Assembly (NCBI RefSeq): GCF_000143415.4
Contig: NW_003314336.1
Coordinates: 563,417-627,416, forward strand
DNA length: 64,000 nt
Source: Selaginella moellendorffii
Taxonomy: Eukaryota > Streptophyta > Lycopodiopsida > Selaginellales > Selaginellaceae
Direction: 5' to 3'
Positions 10,166 to 23,521 of this stretch are shown one piece after another. The notes below the pieces were generated by a model. The model was not told the origin of the DNA and ran no database searches. It saw nothing but the letters and a program-made list of their open reading frames with translations. Every line of letters starts with the position of its first letter. Position 1 is the stretch's first letter. The translations under genes were made by a program, and so were the position numbers.

Positions 10166-13100
10166 AGGATACGGTCACATAGTAAGGAAGTCCGAGGAGT
10201 GGGTCTATCCTTGAGGAGTAGCAAGTTGGGAGGACATGGCTCTCCACTATAGTTCATGTGTGAGCCTGTAGGCAAGGTGGTGGATAAAAAAGGGTGAATA
10301 AAGGAACGACTTTGGGATCTTGGGACCAGTATAAAGTTTTCTTCAGAGAGTTGGAAATGTGATCCAGATGAGCGTTTGACTCAGCAAACTGGCTAATATA
10401 ATTGTGGTAAATAATTATAGTTGGGATCATGGGAAATATAGAGACTCCAAAACAATAAAGGAGTCACAAGATTATCCTCATATAGTTGAGGTTAGTGCTC
10501 ATGAATTGGAGACCAAAATTAATGACCATGGGAGGTTAAATACGGAAGAGGACACAAGTCCTTAACATGGTAGTTGAGGCTACCCTTAATAAATGCTAGA
10601 ACAACCCAAGGGATTGGGGGTGTACTTAGAGAATGAGTTGGTATTCTTATCACATGAATATATAGTCCTAAGGGGCAAAGGTAGCCATATAGAATAAAGA
10701 ATAATCAAGTGTCGAAGTAACACTTGAAAAAATGGTCCTTATATGTAGGACATAAATATAAGAAATTGTATTCTAATGAGCTAGCACCTCATGGGACCTT
10801 ATAAATCGTCAGATTAGTGAAGTCCAAAAAGCTAGATGACTCGAATGGAGCCAAGGAATGGTCTTAAAGGATTGGTGAAAGCATTTGAACTGAGGTGTGT
10901 TATACCCCACAAAAGATAAGGAGGATTATAAGATCCAAATGTGAAAACAGTGGGTATCTCATTGATGGTAAAATGTGCTATACTAAAGGTATGGGAAAGT
11001 GTTTCCCAAAAGAAAGCAACTTTGACACAAAGTTGTGTGTAAACTATATTGTGTAATACTAACAGATAATTGACATGAGAAACAACTGTATTAGTCTTGG
11101 CAAAGACCTAGATACAAATAAAAAGTGTCATAAAGGTAGGTTCGTGGAGTTAATGGTGTGGAAACACCGAATGTGCCAAGGCATGATGCCTTGAGGTCAA
11201 GTTCGTAAGTTCATGAGAACCCCTTCCCAAAGGAATCCTAATGGAAATGGGAATGGCATAGCGTAAATTGGAAGGCATGCGGTTAGAGTGTGGTGACCCA
11301 AAATAATGATAGAGGTGTGGAAGCACTAGCAATGAGTTGCAGGACTTGATAACTATGACGCAACTAAGCAAAAAGGTGCAAAATAATTAATTGAACTAGT
11401 AGAAGGTAACTACCTAAAACTTTTTATTAGGATAAGGAAGTTAGACATACCCTTATGGGGGATAAATTGCTCATGTTGCGATATAGTAAGTCAATGTCAT
11501 AAAGAGAATGCTCATTACCAAAGAAAGCTATCATTGGGACATCCAAACACTCTAAAACACTAGGAAATGGTGTTTGGTGTCATGAGGGCATTAAATAAAG
11601 CCCAAGGCACTAAATCCCTAGCAAATGATGTATAAGAAGTGTTATCCAAACATCCAAGGTTGTGGAGACAAGAGAAATTTATATATCCGAATTGGACAAA
11701 GCCATAAAGGGATTTTGGTAAGGCTAGTCATAGACATATAAAGGCCTATAAGTAGCAACGTTAATCCCAGTGTGTAGAATTACAAGGTGAGCATACTCGG
11801 ATTGAGGAACCACTCCTTAGGCTATCAAGTAAGTTCATCCCTATGAATACTTGCTAAGGCATGGTAGAAAGTGCAAAGCTATCCTCCTAGTCTGGATGAG
11901 AATGATTGAAGGAAACGTATAAAGCTAAAAAACAAATAATAAAGGGATAGAACCGAACCATAGGAATCGAAGGGTATAACTAAGGGTGGTTATACAAGTT
12001 GAGAGTGGAGAATCAAATGGGGGCTCGAACGGTTTGTTATTAGCAACCGTGATGCTATGGAGAGTTTAAATATAGAATTATCTATATTAGACCATATGGT
12101 AATTAGAAAGCTTGCAAAAAAGAGAGGCCTTAGCAAGCTAAAGAATAGAGTTCCTTAAAAGTTCCCAAAGACGATTCTAAGTAGATAAGTACTTATAAAG
12201 CCAAGTATAAATGGTTTATAGAGCGCACAAAATCAAAAAGTTGCAGCAGAAGCATGGTCTTGAAGCTTGCTTTATCAAGGTTAAAGAAGTAATTCTTAAG
12301 TGTTCAAAGAGAGGGCTTTGAAAAAAAGTCGATGATTAAGGATTTTCATGCTTGTGCATGAACCATATTACGGTGGTTGGATGACTTGCTAGGTGAGATT
12401 AGCAAATTGGGGGAATAAATACCCTAATTGAAGGTGCTAACTTCAAAAAGGGTGGCCCATGGAGCCAAGCATATGGAAGAGTCCATGCATGACACAGATA
12501 TGTCAAATGAAAGGATTTGGCAATATGGCTTTCATTTGACAATATGGAGGAATTAAGTTCCTAAACTATGATTTGTAGCACGCTTTAAGTATAAGTTGGT
12601 GCACCAGCATGGAGAGTCATGCCAAGTGTAAACTCCTGAATTTGGACTTCCCAGGAGGTCACCCAGCCCAGTACTATTCAAACCCAAGGACGTTTAACCC
12701 CAAATATCCCAAGACCCTTAACCAATTGGAAAAGGGGGTGCACTCTTGTTTATGGGCCCTTTCCCTCTATATTTAAACCCCTATGGATCGTCTCTCGAGT
12801 CGTTCCCTTTGATTGCTTACACCAAACATCTTGTATGATACCATCTGTAAATGCATATACGGAGGTTGGGTTTGAGTCCTGACCCTCTAGTGCTTGAGTT
12901 CGAGTCCTAACTCACTAGGGTGAGGTGATGGTTTGGAATATAAGGACACTCATTTTTCAATGATCATGGACTCTTAATAACGAGACTAGCTTAGGGCCAC
13001 CACCAAGTGGGGGATGCCTCGGAGTCGTGATGCACGGTTAGATTGTTTAATGTGAAAGCTTAGCATATCTAACTTGAACACTTTGGTGCAAGTGGCACCA

Positions 13101-13885
13101 AGGATGTAATGAATGAGATAGGGACACCCAATCTTAGTTGTTATGGACCCTTGGTTAGAAGGGTTGGCTTGGGCGCACCACCAAATGTGGGGGATGCCCC
13201 CGGGGTTATGGTCAACAACTTAAAGGTCTGGAAGACCTATTATCTATTGGCAAACCTATTAAAGTGCCAAGATGAGACTATTAAGTGATCTTGTGGCTAA
13301 ATAAGGATAAGGTTCTTTTTTGGGTAAGGAATAAAGTTCTTAGTTCAGAGTATTAATTTGAACTAATAATAATGGTGTGGCTTAGTCAAGGTGACCAAGT
13401 GGGAAGAACACTTAAAGGAAATGAGCTATATCAATGCGATGGCATAGTGAGTCCAAAGAAAATAGTTTTTATGAGAGATCCATGGGAGGGTCACAAAGTT
13501 GGGCCATGGATGGGGTATATAACAGAAAATGCTAAAAAGATCTATTAGGGGTGAGCACCCTTTGGACTTGGCAAAGTGGAGTTTTTGCTATGGAACCGAA
13601 AGAATACCTTAAGGATGGAGGTAGTGATCCTATGTTTCTTGGTGCAACAATCAACGGATAGGAGCAAAAGACTAGTGGCTAAGAAAAGAGCCATGGGAAT
13701 CATGGGATAAAACCCAAATGGCAAAGTTAAGCCTGAAACACTAATGTGTTAGATGCTAAGAGATTGTGGGAAGGTAATGTGTTTCCAAGGATGGATTCCC
13801 AATTGCTTCGATTTAGCGAAGGTGGAAGCTCCAAGGGAGGAGCAGTAGCCAAATGATAGGGCTGTGGATAGCCCTAGCACTGTGG
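10166..13885 (+). mobile_element. Internal region of D1, non-coding
   Basis: About 3.7 kb, reverse complementary to the D3 interior (19341-23500), with no recognisable gag or pol. One insertion interrupts it, the solo TRIM LTR at 12627-12821. At about 13885 it runs directly into the middle of a D LTR, so the polypurine tract and LTR start are deleted. Like A, this looks like a LARD-type passenger element. Confidence 0.7.
12627..12821 (-). mobile_element. Solo LTR of a TRIM element
   Basis: 195 bp with ends TGTAAACTCC and GATTGCTTACA. The minus strand matches the 193-bp LTR of the complete TRIM at 30982-31174. It is flanked by CCAAG and CCAAA, a 5-bp target duplication with one mismatch. The sequence on both sides is collinear D1 interior, so this is an insertion followed by LTR-LTR recombination. 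Confidence 0.8.
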
Positions 13886-14163
13886 ACAGTCCGAGTCTAA
13901 ATACTAATACAGAGTATTGGGTGAAAGCCCAAAGTGATTGTTCCCCATAGGGGGGGCGGGGGGTTCCAAAAGTATAGTAGGGAGAGTGTGGGGGTTGGAC
14001 CTTAGTAGAGTTAGTTTGGCCAGGAAAGGCCAGTTTGGCCCAGAAAGGCCAATTTAGCCCAGGAAGGCCATGCCCAGCTGTTGGGTGATGGGATAACCAC
14101 TAGGAAGTCTAAGGCTAGAGTGAATATGGACTGACAAGTGAAGTAGCTTGGTGAAGTAGGTAG
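13886..14163 (+). mobile_element. 3' LTR fragment of D1
   Basis: The middle part of a D LTR on the plus strand ('gggtgaaagcccaaag', G-rich tract 13951-13963, 'tatagtaggga', 'tttggcc' repeats) ends at about 14163, where an inverted copy of the same region begins. The minisatellite and both LTR ends are missing. Confidence 0.65.
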
Positions 14164-14470
14164 TGCCACCCACACTTGGATTGGGAGCATTAACCATTCG
14201 ATCTCCCGGGGGAACTAAAGCTGGCTCTTGAATACTTCACTAAGCTACCCCACTTGTCTGTCTGTATGCATTCTAGCCTTGACCTCCCAATGGTTATATA
14301 ATCACCCAACATTGGGTATAGCCTTTTTGGGCCACACTAGCCTTTTCTAGCCAAATTGGTTCCATTAGAGTGCAACCTCACATTCTCCCTACTATACTTT
14401 TGGAACCCCTGCAGCCCCCCCCCAGGGGACAATCACTTTGGGCTTTCACCCCACAATCTATATCAGTATT
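13910..14470. repeat. Head-to-head inverted repeat of D LTR segments
   Basis: 13910-14158 and 14228-14470 are imperfect reverse complements of each other (roughly 250-bp arms, spacer about 70 bp), formed by D1 and D2 LTR pieces meeting in opposite orientation. As RNA or single-stranded DNA the segment could fold into one long hairpin. Confidence 0.7.
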
Positions 14471-15036
14471 TGGATTTGGACTCGGACTCGGACTCAGACT
14501 CGGACTTAGACTTGGTCTCAGTCTTGGTTTCATTCCTAGTCTCGGTCTCTATCACGGGTCCATCTCGAGTCCATCTTAGACTCCATCTCAGATCCATCTT
14601 AGACTCCATCTCGAGTCCATCTCAGACTCCATCTCAGACTCCATCTCAGACTTCATCTCGGGTCCATCTCTGGCTCCATCTTGAACTCCATCTCGGGTCC
14701 ATCTTGAACTCCATTTGGGGTCCATCTCGGATTCCATCTCGGGTCCATCTCGGACTCCATCTCGGACTCCATCTTAGGTCCATCTTAGACTCCATCTCAG
14801 ACTCTTCCACGTGTCATATGTTGGTCCTCTTATATCCCTTTTCTAGAGACTCACTTATTGCTTGCTTCATGCTTATTCCTGGAGCCCTTTATTGGGAGTT
14901 CCATTCTTGCTCTCGACTTTTCAAGTCGAAGCTTTTAGTCTAAACATATTACGCTCATTTAGCTTCTGCATCAGCCACCACCATATGGCACCCTTTTGGC
15001 TCTACTTTGGGGATTAGGGATTTGTGTCTCATAATT
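14164..15036 (-). mobile_element. 3' LTR (partial) of element D2
   Basis: It matches the D3 LTR in the same orientation: C-tract 14416-14424, minisatellite 14555-14810, 'cacgtgtcatatgttggtcc', and the end 'tttgtgtctcataattccacc'. The minus-strand LTR start (TGTGAGACAC equivalent, here mutated) lies near 15036, next to the internal region. The outer part of the LTR is missing at the inverted junction. Confidence 0.65.
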
Positions 15037-17593
15037 CCACCACCTATAGATGAAGCTCGATGTCCTTGTTGAATGATAAACCATTTTATAAAATAACCCC
15101 ATCATGGATTACCACTTTTCATCCTTGGCACCCAACCAATATCTATCAATGGTTTGACACCAAAAGCTCACCGTGCTTTGTCCATCCTCTAAGGAGCATA
15201 GTCTTTCCAACTTAGAGACTCATTAGACTACTGATGCTGGTCCTTCCCCCCTTTTTTTTTGTTTATTTAGTTCATGCTAAACTCGTTTTCAATTTCACTA
15301 CTCATTCAAGAGTAGTCTCGGCCTTTACTAACATAACCATTGCACTCTAGAGCTTTAATATTGATATCTCAAATCAATTTCCTAGGTGTGTCTGACACCT
15401 TGTATTGCACCAGTTATAGGAAGTTCTTTACTAGAGGGCATCATCATATTTTCTTTCATTTCATGCCATCGTTGGCACTAAGTTCCACTTATCCATAACT
15501 CATATTAGGGCTATCCATGGCCCTATCATTTAGCTACTTTACCACTTCATATATTTTAAAGCTTTTACCTTCGCCAAATTGGAGCATTTAGGAATTCATC
15601 ATTGGAAATATATTTCCTTTCCCACAATTCGTTAGCATTGCTTAAGTTTGCTATTTAGATTCCTTCTAATGATTTTTATGGCTTAATCTCGGCCACTAAT
15701 CTTTTGCTTCTATCCTTTGATTGTTGCACTATGCAACATAAAATCACTACCTCCATCCTTGAGATATCTTTTTTGTTTCATAGTGCTTTGCCAAGTTTAA
15801 AAGGTGTTTATCCATAATAAATATCTATAGCATTTTCTGCTGTGGGCTCTATTCATGGCCCAACCTTGAGACCCACCCATGAGTCCTTTTCTTAGAGACT
15901 ATTTTCTTGGACTTACCATACTATTGTATTGTTACAATTCAGTTCCTTTAGGTGTCTTTCCCACTTAGTTACTTTGACCAAGCCATACGATTACCAATAG
16001 TTCAAATCAACACTTTGAATTAGAAAATTCACAAGGATCTTATCCTTGTTTAGCTATAGATAATCTAGTGATTTAACTTTGATACCTTAACAGGTTTATT
16101 AATAGGTACTAGGTCTTCCAGACTTTTAACTTGTTGACCATGATCTCAGGGGCATCTCTCACACTTGGCAGTGCACCCAAACCAGCCCTTTCAGCCAAGG
16201 GTTCATAACAACTAAGATTGGGTGTCTCTATTTCATTCACCATGTTCTTAGTGCCACTTGCATTAAAGTGTTCAAGTTAGATATGCTAAGCTTTCACACT
16301 AAGCTATTTAACTGTGCATCACAACTTTGGGGCATCCCCTTCTTGGTGGTGTGTCCAACCTAGTCTCTTTATTAAAAGTCTATGACCACCGAAAAATAAG
16401 TGTCCTCATATTCCAAACCATTACCATGCCCTATCGATTTAGGACTCGAACTCAAGCACTATAGGGTTGGGACTCAAACCTAACCTCCGTATATGCATCT
16501 ATGAATGGCATCACCCAGGATGCCTGGTGTAACTCCCCATACTAGTGCACCAACTTATACCCAAAACGGTTTATAAATCATAGCTTAGGAACTTACTTCC
16601 TCTGAACTACCAAGTCCTCTCACTTGACAAATCTATGATTATATATGGATTCTTCCATGCTTAGCCTTATAAGCCACCCCTTTTGAAGTCAACACCTTCA
16701 ACTAGGGTCTTTGTTCCTCGACTTGCCAATCTCGCTCAGCAAACCATCTGATTAGTGTAACATGGTTTCATGCATAAGCGTGAAAGTCCTTAACCATCGA
16801 TTTTTGTTCGAAGCCATTTTTTTAAACACTTAGGAACTATTTCCTCTACCTTGATAGCCTCGCCTCATGGCAAGCTTCAATAACCACGCTTTTACTGTAC
16901 CACTTTGATTTCTTGCATTTTATGAACTATTTATATTTGTCTTTTTAGATATTAACCTACCTAAAATTGTCTTTGAGAACTTTGAAGGGACTATGTCCCT
17001 TAATTTTTTAAAGCCTCTCCTTTTGCAAGCTTTTTAATTGTCATATGGTCTAACATGAACAATTCCATATCTTAGACTTTCCATAGCATCATAGTTGACA
17101 ATAACAACACTTTTGAGCACCCATTTAATTCTCCACTCCCAACTTGCATAACCACTCTCAATTACCCTTCGATTATTATAGTTCAATTTTATCCCTTTAC
17201 TACTTGTTTTTGGTCTTAAACGTTTCCTTCAGTTATTCTCCTCTAGACTAGGAGGATAAATTTGCACTTTCTATCATGCCTTAGCAAGTATTCTTAAGGA
17301 TGAACCTACGCGATACCCTTGGGAGTGGTTCCTCAATTCAAATATGCTCACCTTGTAATTCCACACATCGGGATTAACATTGTTACTTACATATCTTCAT
17401 ATACTTGTCACTAGCCTTACCAAAATCTTTTTTGGCTTTGTCCAGATAGACAAACCTTTCCCGTCTCCATAACTTTAAACATTGGATAACACCTTTTATC
17501 CATTATTCGCTAGGGACTTAATCCCTTGGGCATTATCTAATGCCCTCATGACACTAAATACCACTTCTTGTTGTTTTAGAGTGTCTAAATGTT
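15037..17593 (-). mobile_element. Internal region of D2, first part, non-coding
   Basis: Collinear with 19341-22095 of D3 and free of coding frames. It is interrupted at 17593 by the terminal TGTAAGTGAC of the D3 LTR. Sequence equivalent to its continuation reappears at 23544-23740, so D2 is split by D3 with about 130 bp lost at the junction. Confidence 0.65.
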
Positions 17594-18249
17594 TGTAAGT
17601 GACTAATTTTTCCATTCTACTTTAATCACTTAACTACACCTCCGACCACTTGGAAGAATCTCACTCACAACTTCCATAAGTCTTATTTTGGACTTAAGGA
17701 CTTGTTAGCCCCAAAGAATGGCATCCATGCCACTCAACCATTGCACTTGGTCCAAGTGCTCCATGTGTTCGATCCCATGACCAACACCCCAAGGTACCAT
17801 TGACATATTAGCCCATTACGCTAAGGCCATGCCCATTCACTTTAGTCATACCAATGGTCTTACACCATTTACATTACAGTCTCGTCTCTCAAAGATTGGA
17901 TCATCCGTTCATGAGTGATCATCCCAGATCCACTCCTTAGCATCCTAAGATGCCCACAGACATGGGGAATAGCCTTCCCCAATATCCCTTTTCCGGTCCC
18001 CACCAAGTCCCTTTCTGCCCACGGCCGTGTTCACCAACACTGCCACTGGATCAAGGCCCACGGACCCGACCACTAAGTCCCACGGCCCTTTGGGACTTCC
18101 TCACCACCCGATTGTATCCTTGGTCACTACACCAGAGGACTACTCCTTTTCCTTTCCACAATCTGCGCCTTTGGGACAACATTTCGGAACACCGTGGCCT
18201 TACACGAGCCTCATGGGTTCTCTCCCCACCTTCTGCCTTTGAGTGCTCT

Positions 18250-18349
18250 NNNNNNNNNNNNNNNNNNNNNNNNNNNNNNNNNNNNNNNNNNNNNNNNNNN
18301 NNNNNNNNNNNNNNNNNNNNNNNNNNNNNNNNNNNNNNNNNNNNNNNNN
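18250..18349. other. Assembly gap, 100 N
   Basis: Exactly 100 undetermined bases, the conventional size for a gap of unknown length. By comparison with D1 (about 9900-10030) the missing LTR sequence should be roughly 100-150 bp. Confidence 0.99.
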
Positions 18350-18544
18350 GTCAGTCCGGGTTCCCTTTAGTCTGGGACTTCCCAGTGGGCAGCTCATCAC
18401 CCAACACTAGGTACAGCTTCTTGAGCTAAACTAGTCTTTCCTGGCCAAACTGGCTCCATTGCAGTCCTCCCCCTCTACTATACTTTTGGAGCTCACCAAA
18501 CCCCCTAGGGTCTGGGAGACGAACGCTTTGGGCTTTCACCCTCT

Positions 18545-19110
18545 CAGACTCAAACTCGGACTTGGACTCGGACTTGGACTCGGGCTTGGGCTCGGTCTCG
18601 GCCTCGGTCTCGGTCTCGGTCTCGGTCTCAGTCTCGGTCTCGGTCTCGGTCCCGGTCTTGGTCTCGGTCTCGGTCCCGGTCTTGGTCTCGGTCTCGGTCT
18701 TGGTCTCGGTCCCATCTTGGACTCCATCTCAGACTCTATCTCGGACTCCATCTCGGGTCCATCTCAAACTCCATCTCGGACTCCATCTTGGGTCCATCTC
18801 GGACTCCATCTCGGGTCCATCTCGGAATCCATCTCGGGTCCATCTCGGACTCCATCTTGAACTCCATCTTGGGTCCACCTCAGACTCCATCTCAGACTCC
18901 ATCTCAGGTCCACCTCGGACTCCATCTCAGACTCCATCTCAGGTCCACCTCGGACTCCATCTCGGACTCTATCTCGGGTTCCATCTCAGGTCCATCTCGG
19001 TCCATCTTAGACTCCACCTCGGACTCCAACTTGAGCTCCAACTCGGACTCCATCTCGGACTCCACCTTGGACTCCAACTCGGATCCATCTCAGGTCCATC
19101 TCGGACACTT
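18545..19110 (-). repeat. Hexamer and 12-bp minisatellite in D3 LTR
   Basis: A hexamer block (CTCGGT variants, about 18545-18715) passes into 12-bp units of the type GGACTCCATCTC and GGTCCATCTC. This is the longest of the D arrays, so the array has changed length since the copies diverged. Confidence 0.9.
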
Positions 19111-19340
19111 CCATGTGTCATGTGTTAGTCCTTTTGGGTCCCTTTTTGGAGCCTCGCTTATTGCTCGCTTCGTGTTTGTTCCTCAAGCCCTTTGTTGGGA
19201 GTTCCACTCCCGCTCTCGACTTTTCAAATCGGAGCTTTTGGTCCAAATGTGTTACACTCATTTGACTTTCGCTTCAGCCACTACCACGTGGCACCCTTCC
19301 GGCTCCACTTTGGGGCCTAGGGATTTTGTGTCTCACAACT

Positions 19341-22300
19341 CCACCATCCATAGACGAAGTTCGATGTCCTCATCGAACGGTAAACCATTTTTATAAAGTA
19401 ACACCAACATGTATTACCTTTTCCATCTTTAGCACCTAGCCAATATTCGTCAATGGTATGACACTGAAAGCTCACCATGCCTTCTCCATCCTCTAAGGCG
19501 CATAGCCTCTCTGACATAGAGACTCGATCGACCACCTATGGTGGTTCTTTCCTTTTCATTAGTTTAGTTCTTGCTAAACCTGTTAAAGGCACCTCCTCTA
19601 TTTCAATCCCATTACTCACTCCTGAGTAGCCTCAGTTCCCATTGATATAAACTTGCATTCTGGAACTTTTAAATTTGACTTGTTAGAGTCAATTTATTGC
19701 ACATATTGTGCAACTCCACTTCCCCATCTTTGGAAGTTCTCTATTTGAGGGCGCCATCATCCTCTTTCCCATTTTGTGCAACCTTTTGGCACTAAGTTCC
19801 AGTTATCCTATTTCGTGCTAGGATTGTCCACGTCCCTATCATTTGGCTAGTTTACCGCTCCCTGTCATTAGAGCATCTGCCACGATGTTGCTCTTCCTAG
19901 GCTTGTACAGAATCTCGCAATCAAACTCGACCAAAGCATTGGCCCACTGACCCTATTTCCCCCTGTGACAAGAAGTGTTTCATTGCCACATTGTCCATGT
20001 AAACCTTGAAGTGTCTCCCAAGGTCGGAGCTTCCACTTTCGTCAAATCAAAGCAATTGAGAATCCATCCTTGGAAACACATTGTCTTTCCCACAATTCGT
20101 TAGCACCCAACACATTAGTGTTTTTGGCCTAACTTTGTGTTTTGGATTCTTTCCTATGATTCCCATGGCTCTTTTCTTAGCCACTAGTCGTTTGCTCCTA
20201 TCCTTGATTGTTACACCTAACAACATAGAATCATTACCTCCACTCTCAAGGTATCCTTTCAATTCCATAGCAAAGACTTTGCTTTGCCAAGTCCAGAAGG
20301 TGTTCACCCTTAATACGTCCCTTTAGCATCTTCTGATGTGGGCTCTATTCACGGCCCAACTTTGAGACCCTCCCATGGGTCCCTTGTAGGGATTACTTTC
20401 TTTGGACTCACTATGCTATCGCATAGTCACAAATCATTTCCCTTAGGTGTTCTTCCCACTTGGTCACCTTGACTAAGCCACACCATCATCAATAGTTCAA
20501 ACCAACACTTTGAACTAGGAACTTTATCCCTTAACCTCACAAGGACTTTATCCTTGTTTTAGCCATAAGATCACCTAGTGATCACACCTAGGCACCTTAA
20601 TAGGTTTGCCAATAGGTATTAAGTCTTCCAAACCTTTAAGTTGTTCACCATGATCCCCCACACTTGGTGGTGCACCCAAGCCAGCCCTTCCAGCTAAGGG
20701 TCTATAGCAATTGAGACTGGGTGTCCCCATTTCATTCACCTCGTCTTTGGTGCCATTTGCATCAAGTGTTCAAATTAGATATGCCGAGCCACACTAAGCA
20801 ATCTAACTGTGCATCATAACTTCAAGGTATCCCTCGCTTGGCAGTGTGCCCAAACCAGTCTCCTCACTGAGAGTCCATGACCACCGAAAAATGAGTGTCC
20901 TCATATTCCAAACTATCACCACGCCCTAGTGATTTGGAACTTGAACTCAAACACTAAAGGGTTGGGACTCAAACCTAACCTCCATATATGCATCTACAGA
21001 TAGCATCGCACAGGATGCCTAGTGTGACTCCCCACGCCGGTGCACTAACATATACTTAAAGCACGCTATAGATCACAGCTTAGGAACCTAGTTCCTTCAC
21101 GCTGCCAAATCCACTCATTTGGCAAATCTATGATCATGCATGGACTCCTCCATGCTCGGCCCCATGGGCCACCCCTTTTGAAGTTAGCACCTTCGACTAA
21201 GGGATTTGTTCCCTTGACTTGCCATTCTCGCTTAGCAAGTCATCCGGCCACCATAACATAGTTCATGCATAAGTGTGAAAGTTCTTAACCATCGACTTTC
21301 GTTCAAGCCCTCTCTTTTAACACTCAGGAACTACTTCCCCAACCTTAATAACCTTGCCTCATGGCCAGCTTCAAGACCACGCTTCTGCTATGCCACTTTG
21401 ATTTCGCGCGCTCTAAGATCCATTTACACTTGGCTTTCTAGGTACTTATCTACCTAGAATTGTCTTTAGGAACCTTCAAGGAACTTTGTTCCTTAGTTTG
21501 TTAAGGCTTCTCCTTTGCAAACTCCCTATTCACCATATGGTTTAATATGGATAATTCCACATTTTAGACTCTCCATGACATCGTGGTCGTTAATAATAAT
21601 TTGCTCAAGCACCCACTTGATTCTCCACTCCCAACTCGCATAACCACCCTTGGTTATGCCCTTCAATTCCTATAGTTCAGTTCTATCCCTTTACTACTTT
21701 GCTTTTTGGCCTTATATGTTTCCTTCGGTTATTCTCCTCCAGCCTAGGAGGATAGCTTTGCACCTTCTACTATGCCTTAGCAAGTATTCATAAAAATGAA
21801 CTTACCCGATAGCTTAGGGAGCGGTTCCTCAATCTGGGCATGCTCACTTTATAATCCCATACACCGAGATTAATGTTGCTACTTATAGGCCTCTATATGC
21901 CCATCACTAGCCTTGCCAAAATCTTATTTTCGGTTTTGTCCAAATCAGGTAGATGGATTTCTCCCATCTCCAGAACTTTGGACGTTTGGATATTACCTTT
22001 TATCCATCATTTGCTAGGGTCTTATTCCCTTGGGCCTTATTTATTGCCCTCGCAACACTAAACACCACCTCTTGGCATTCTAGAGTATTTGGGTGTTCCA
22101 ATGATGGCTTCTTTGACAATGAACATTTCCTTTTACGACATTGACTTACTATATTGCAACATAAGCAACTTATCCCCGATAAGGGTATGTTTAACTTCTT
22201 TATGCCATTAGAAGTCTTGGATAGTTACCTTCTACTCGTTTAACCAATTACCTGCACCTCTTGCTTAGTTGCTTCATAGTTGTCAAGTCCTACAACTCAT

Positions 22301-23521
22301 TGCTGGTGCTTCCACACCTCCATCATTATCTGGGTCACCACACTCTACCACATGCCTTCCAACTTAGGCTATGCCATTTCTATTTCCATTGGGATTCCCT
22401 TGGCAAGGGGTTCTCATGAACCCATCAACATAATCTCAAGGTATCACACCTTGGCCCATTTGGTGTCTCCACACCATCGGCTCCATAAATCTACTTTTGT
22501 GACACTTTACACTTGTGTCTAGGTCTTTGCCAAAGCCAACCCAGTCGTTTCTCATACTAACTATCTGTTAGCACTACACCATAGTGTTCGCACACAACTC
22601 TGCACCAAAGTTGCTTCTTCTAGGAATACCTTTTCCAAGACTTTAGTATGACACATTCTGCCACCCATGAAATACCCACTGTTCTCATACTTGGATTTTA
22701 TGATCCTCCCCATCCTTCGTGAAGCACAACACACCTCAGTCCAAATGCTTTTATCAGTCCTTTAAGACTATTCCTTGACTCCACTTAAGTCATTCAGCCT
22801 TTTGGACTTTTCTTAATCCCTCAACCTATAAGGTTTTACTTTTGAGATGCTAGTTCATTGGAATACAACTTCTTGTATTCATGTCCTACTCACCAGGACC
22901 ACCATTATAAGTGTTCTTCCAACACTTAACTATTTTTCGATAATTGTGTGCTACCTTCGCCCGTTAAGATTATCCATCTATATGATGGGAATATCGATTC
23001 ATCCTCTAAGCACACCCCCAACTCCTAGGGTTGTTCTAGCATTTATTCAAGGTAGCCCGACTACCATTCCAAGGACTTATATCCTCATCCATATTTGACC
23101 TCCCACAGTCATTAATTTTGGTTTCAAATTCATAAGCATCAGCCTTGACTTCATGAGGGTAATTTTGTGACTCCTTTATCGTTTTAGAGTCTTTATCTTC
23201 TCTGTGATCCTAACAATAATTGTTTACCACAACTACATTAACCAATTTGCTGAATCAAATGCTCATCTGAATCACATCCTAAACTCAATGAGGAAAATCT
23301 TGCACTATTCCCAAGATCCCAAAGTCATTCCATTATTGGCCCTTTTCTATCCACCACCTCATTTACAAGTTCATACATGAACTATAATGGAAAGCCATGT
23401 CTTCCCGACCTGCTACTCCTTGAGGATAGGCCCACTCTTCGGACTTTCCGATGCCAACACCAATGGTGATATACTTGAGCACCAATAAAAGTCGGATTAA
23501 GGAATAGCTCCGATACCAAAT
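19341..23521 (-). mobile_element. Internal region of D3, non-coding
   Basis: About 4.2 kb between the LTR and a minus-strand primer-binding site at 23507-23518. I find no gag, protease, RT, RNase H or integrase similarity on either strand. Short frames (for example 20047-20307, 22280-22522) have no conserved features and are not shared intact by D1 or D2. Confidence 0.7.
23507..23518 (-). other. Primer-binding site of D3, tRNA-iMet type
   Basis: The minus strand reads TGGTATCGGAGC, one base different from the plant initiator tRNA-Met complement TGGTATCAGAGC. It sits three bases inside the LTR end (CTTACA at 23522). It proves that D is an LTR retroelement and sets its orientation. Confidence 0.8.

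Larger units (their letters stand above)
17594..19340 (-). mobile_element. 3' LTR of element D3
   Basis: The most complete D LTR: about 1.75 kb including the 100-N gap, running (plus strand) from TGTAAGTGAC to GTGTCTCACA. Read on the minus strand it has the TG...CA ends of an LTR. It carries a (CTCGGT)n block at about 18590-18710 and the 12-bp minisatellite to about 19110. The apparent long reading frames here are repeat artefacts. Confidence 0.7.

Noticed and set aside
18459-19396. Long frames rich in TPSQTPSRVHLGLHLG-type repeats
   Set aside because: They are translations of a 12-bp minisatellite in the D LTR. The period is a multiple of three, so several frames stay open by chance, on both strands and in every copy.
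20047-20326. Overlapping frames on both strands in the D3 interior
   Set aside because: The equivalent D1 and D2 sequences contain stops in these frames, and no family similarity is seen.
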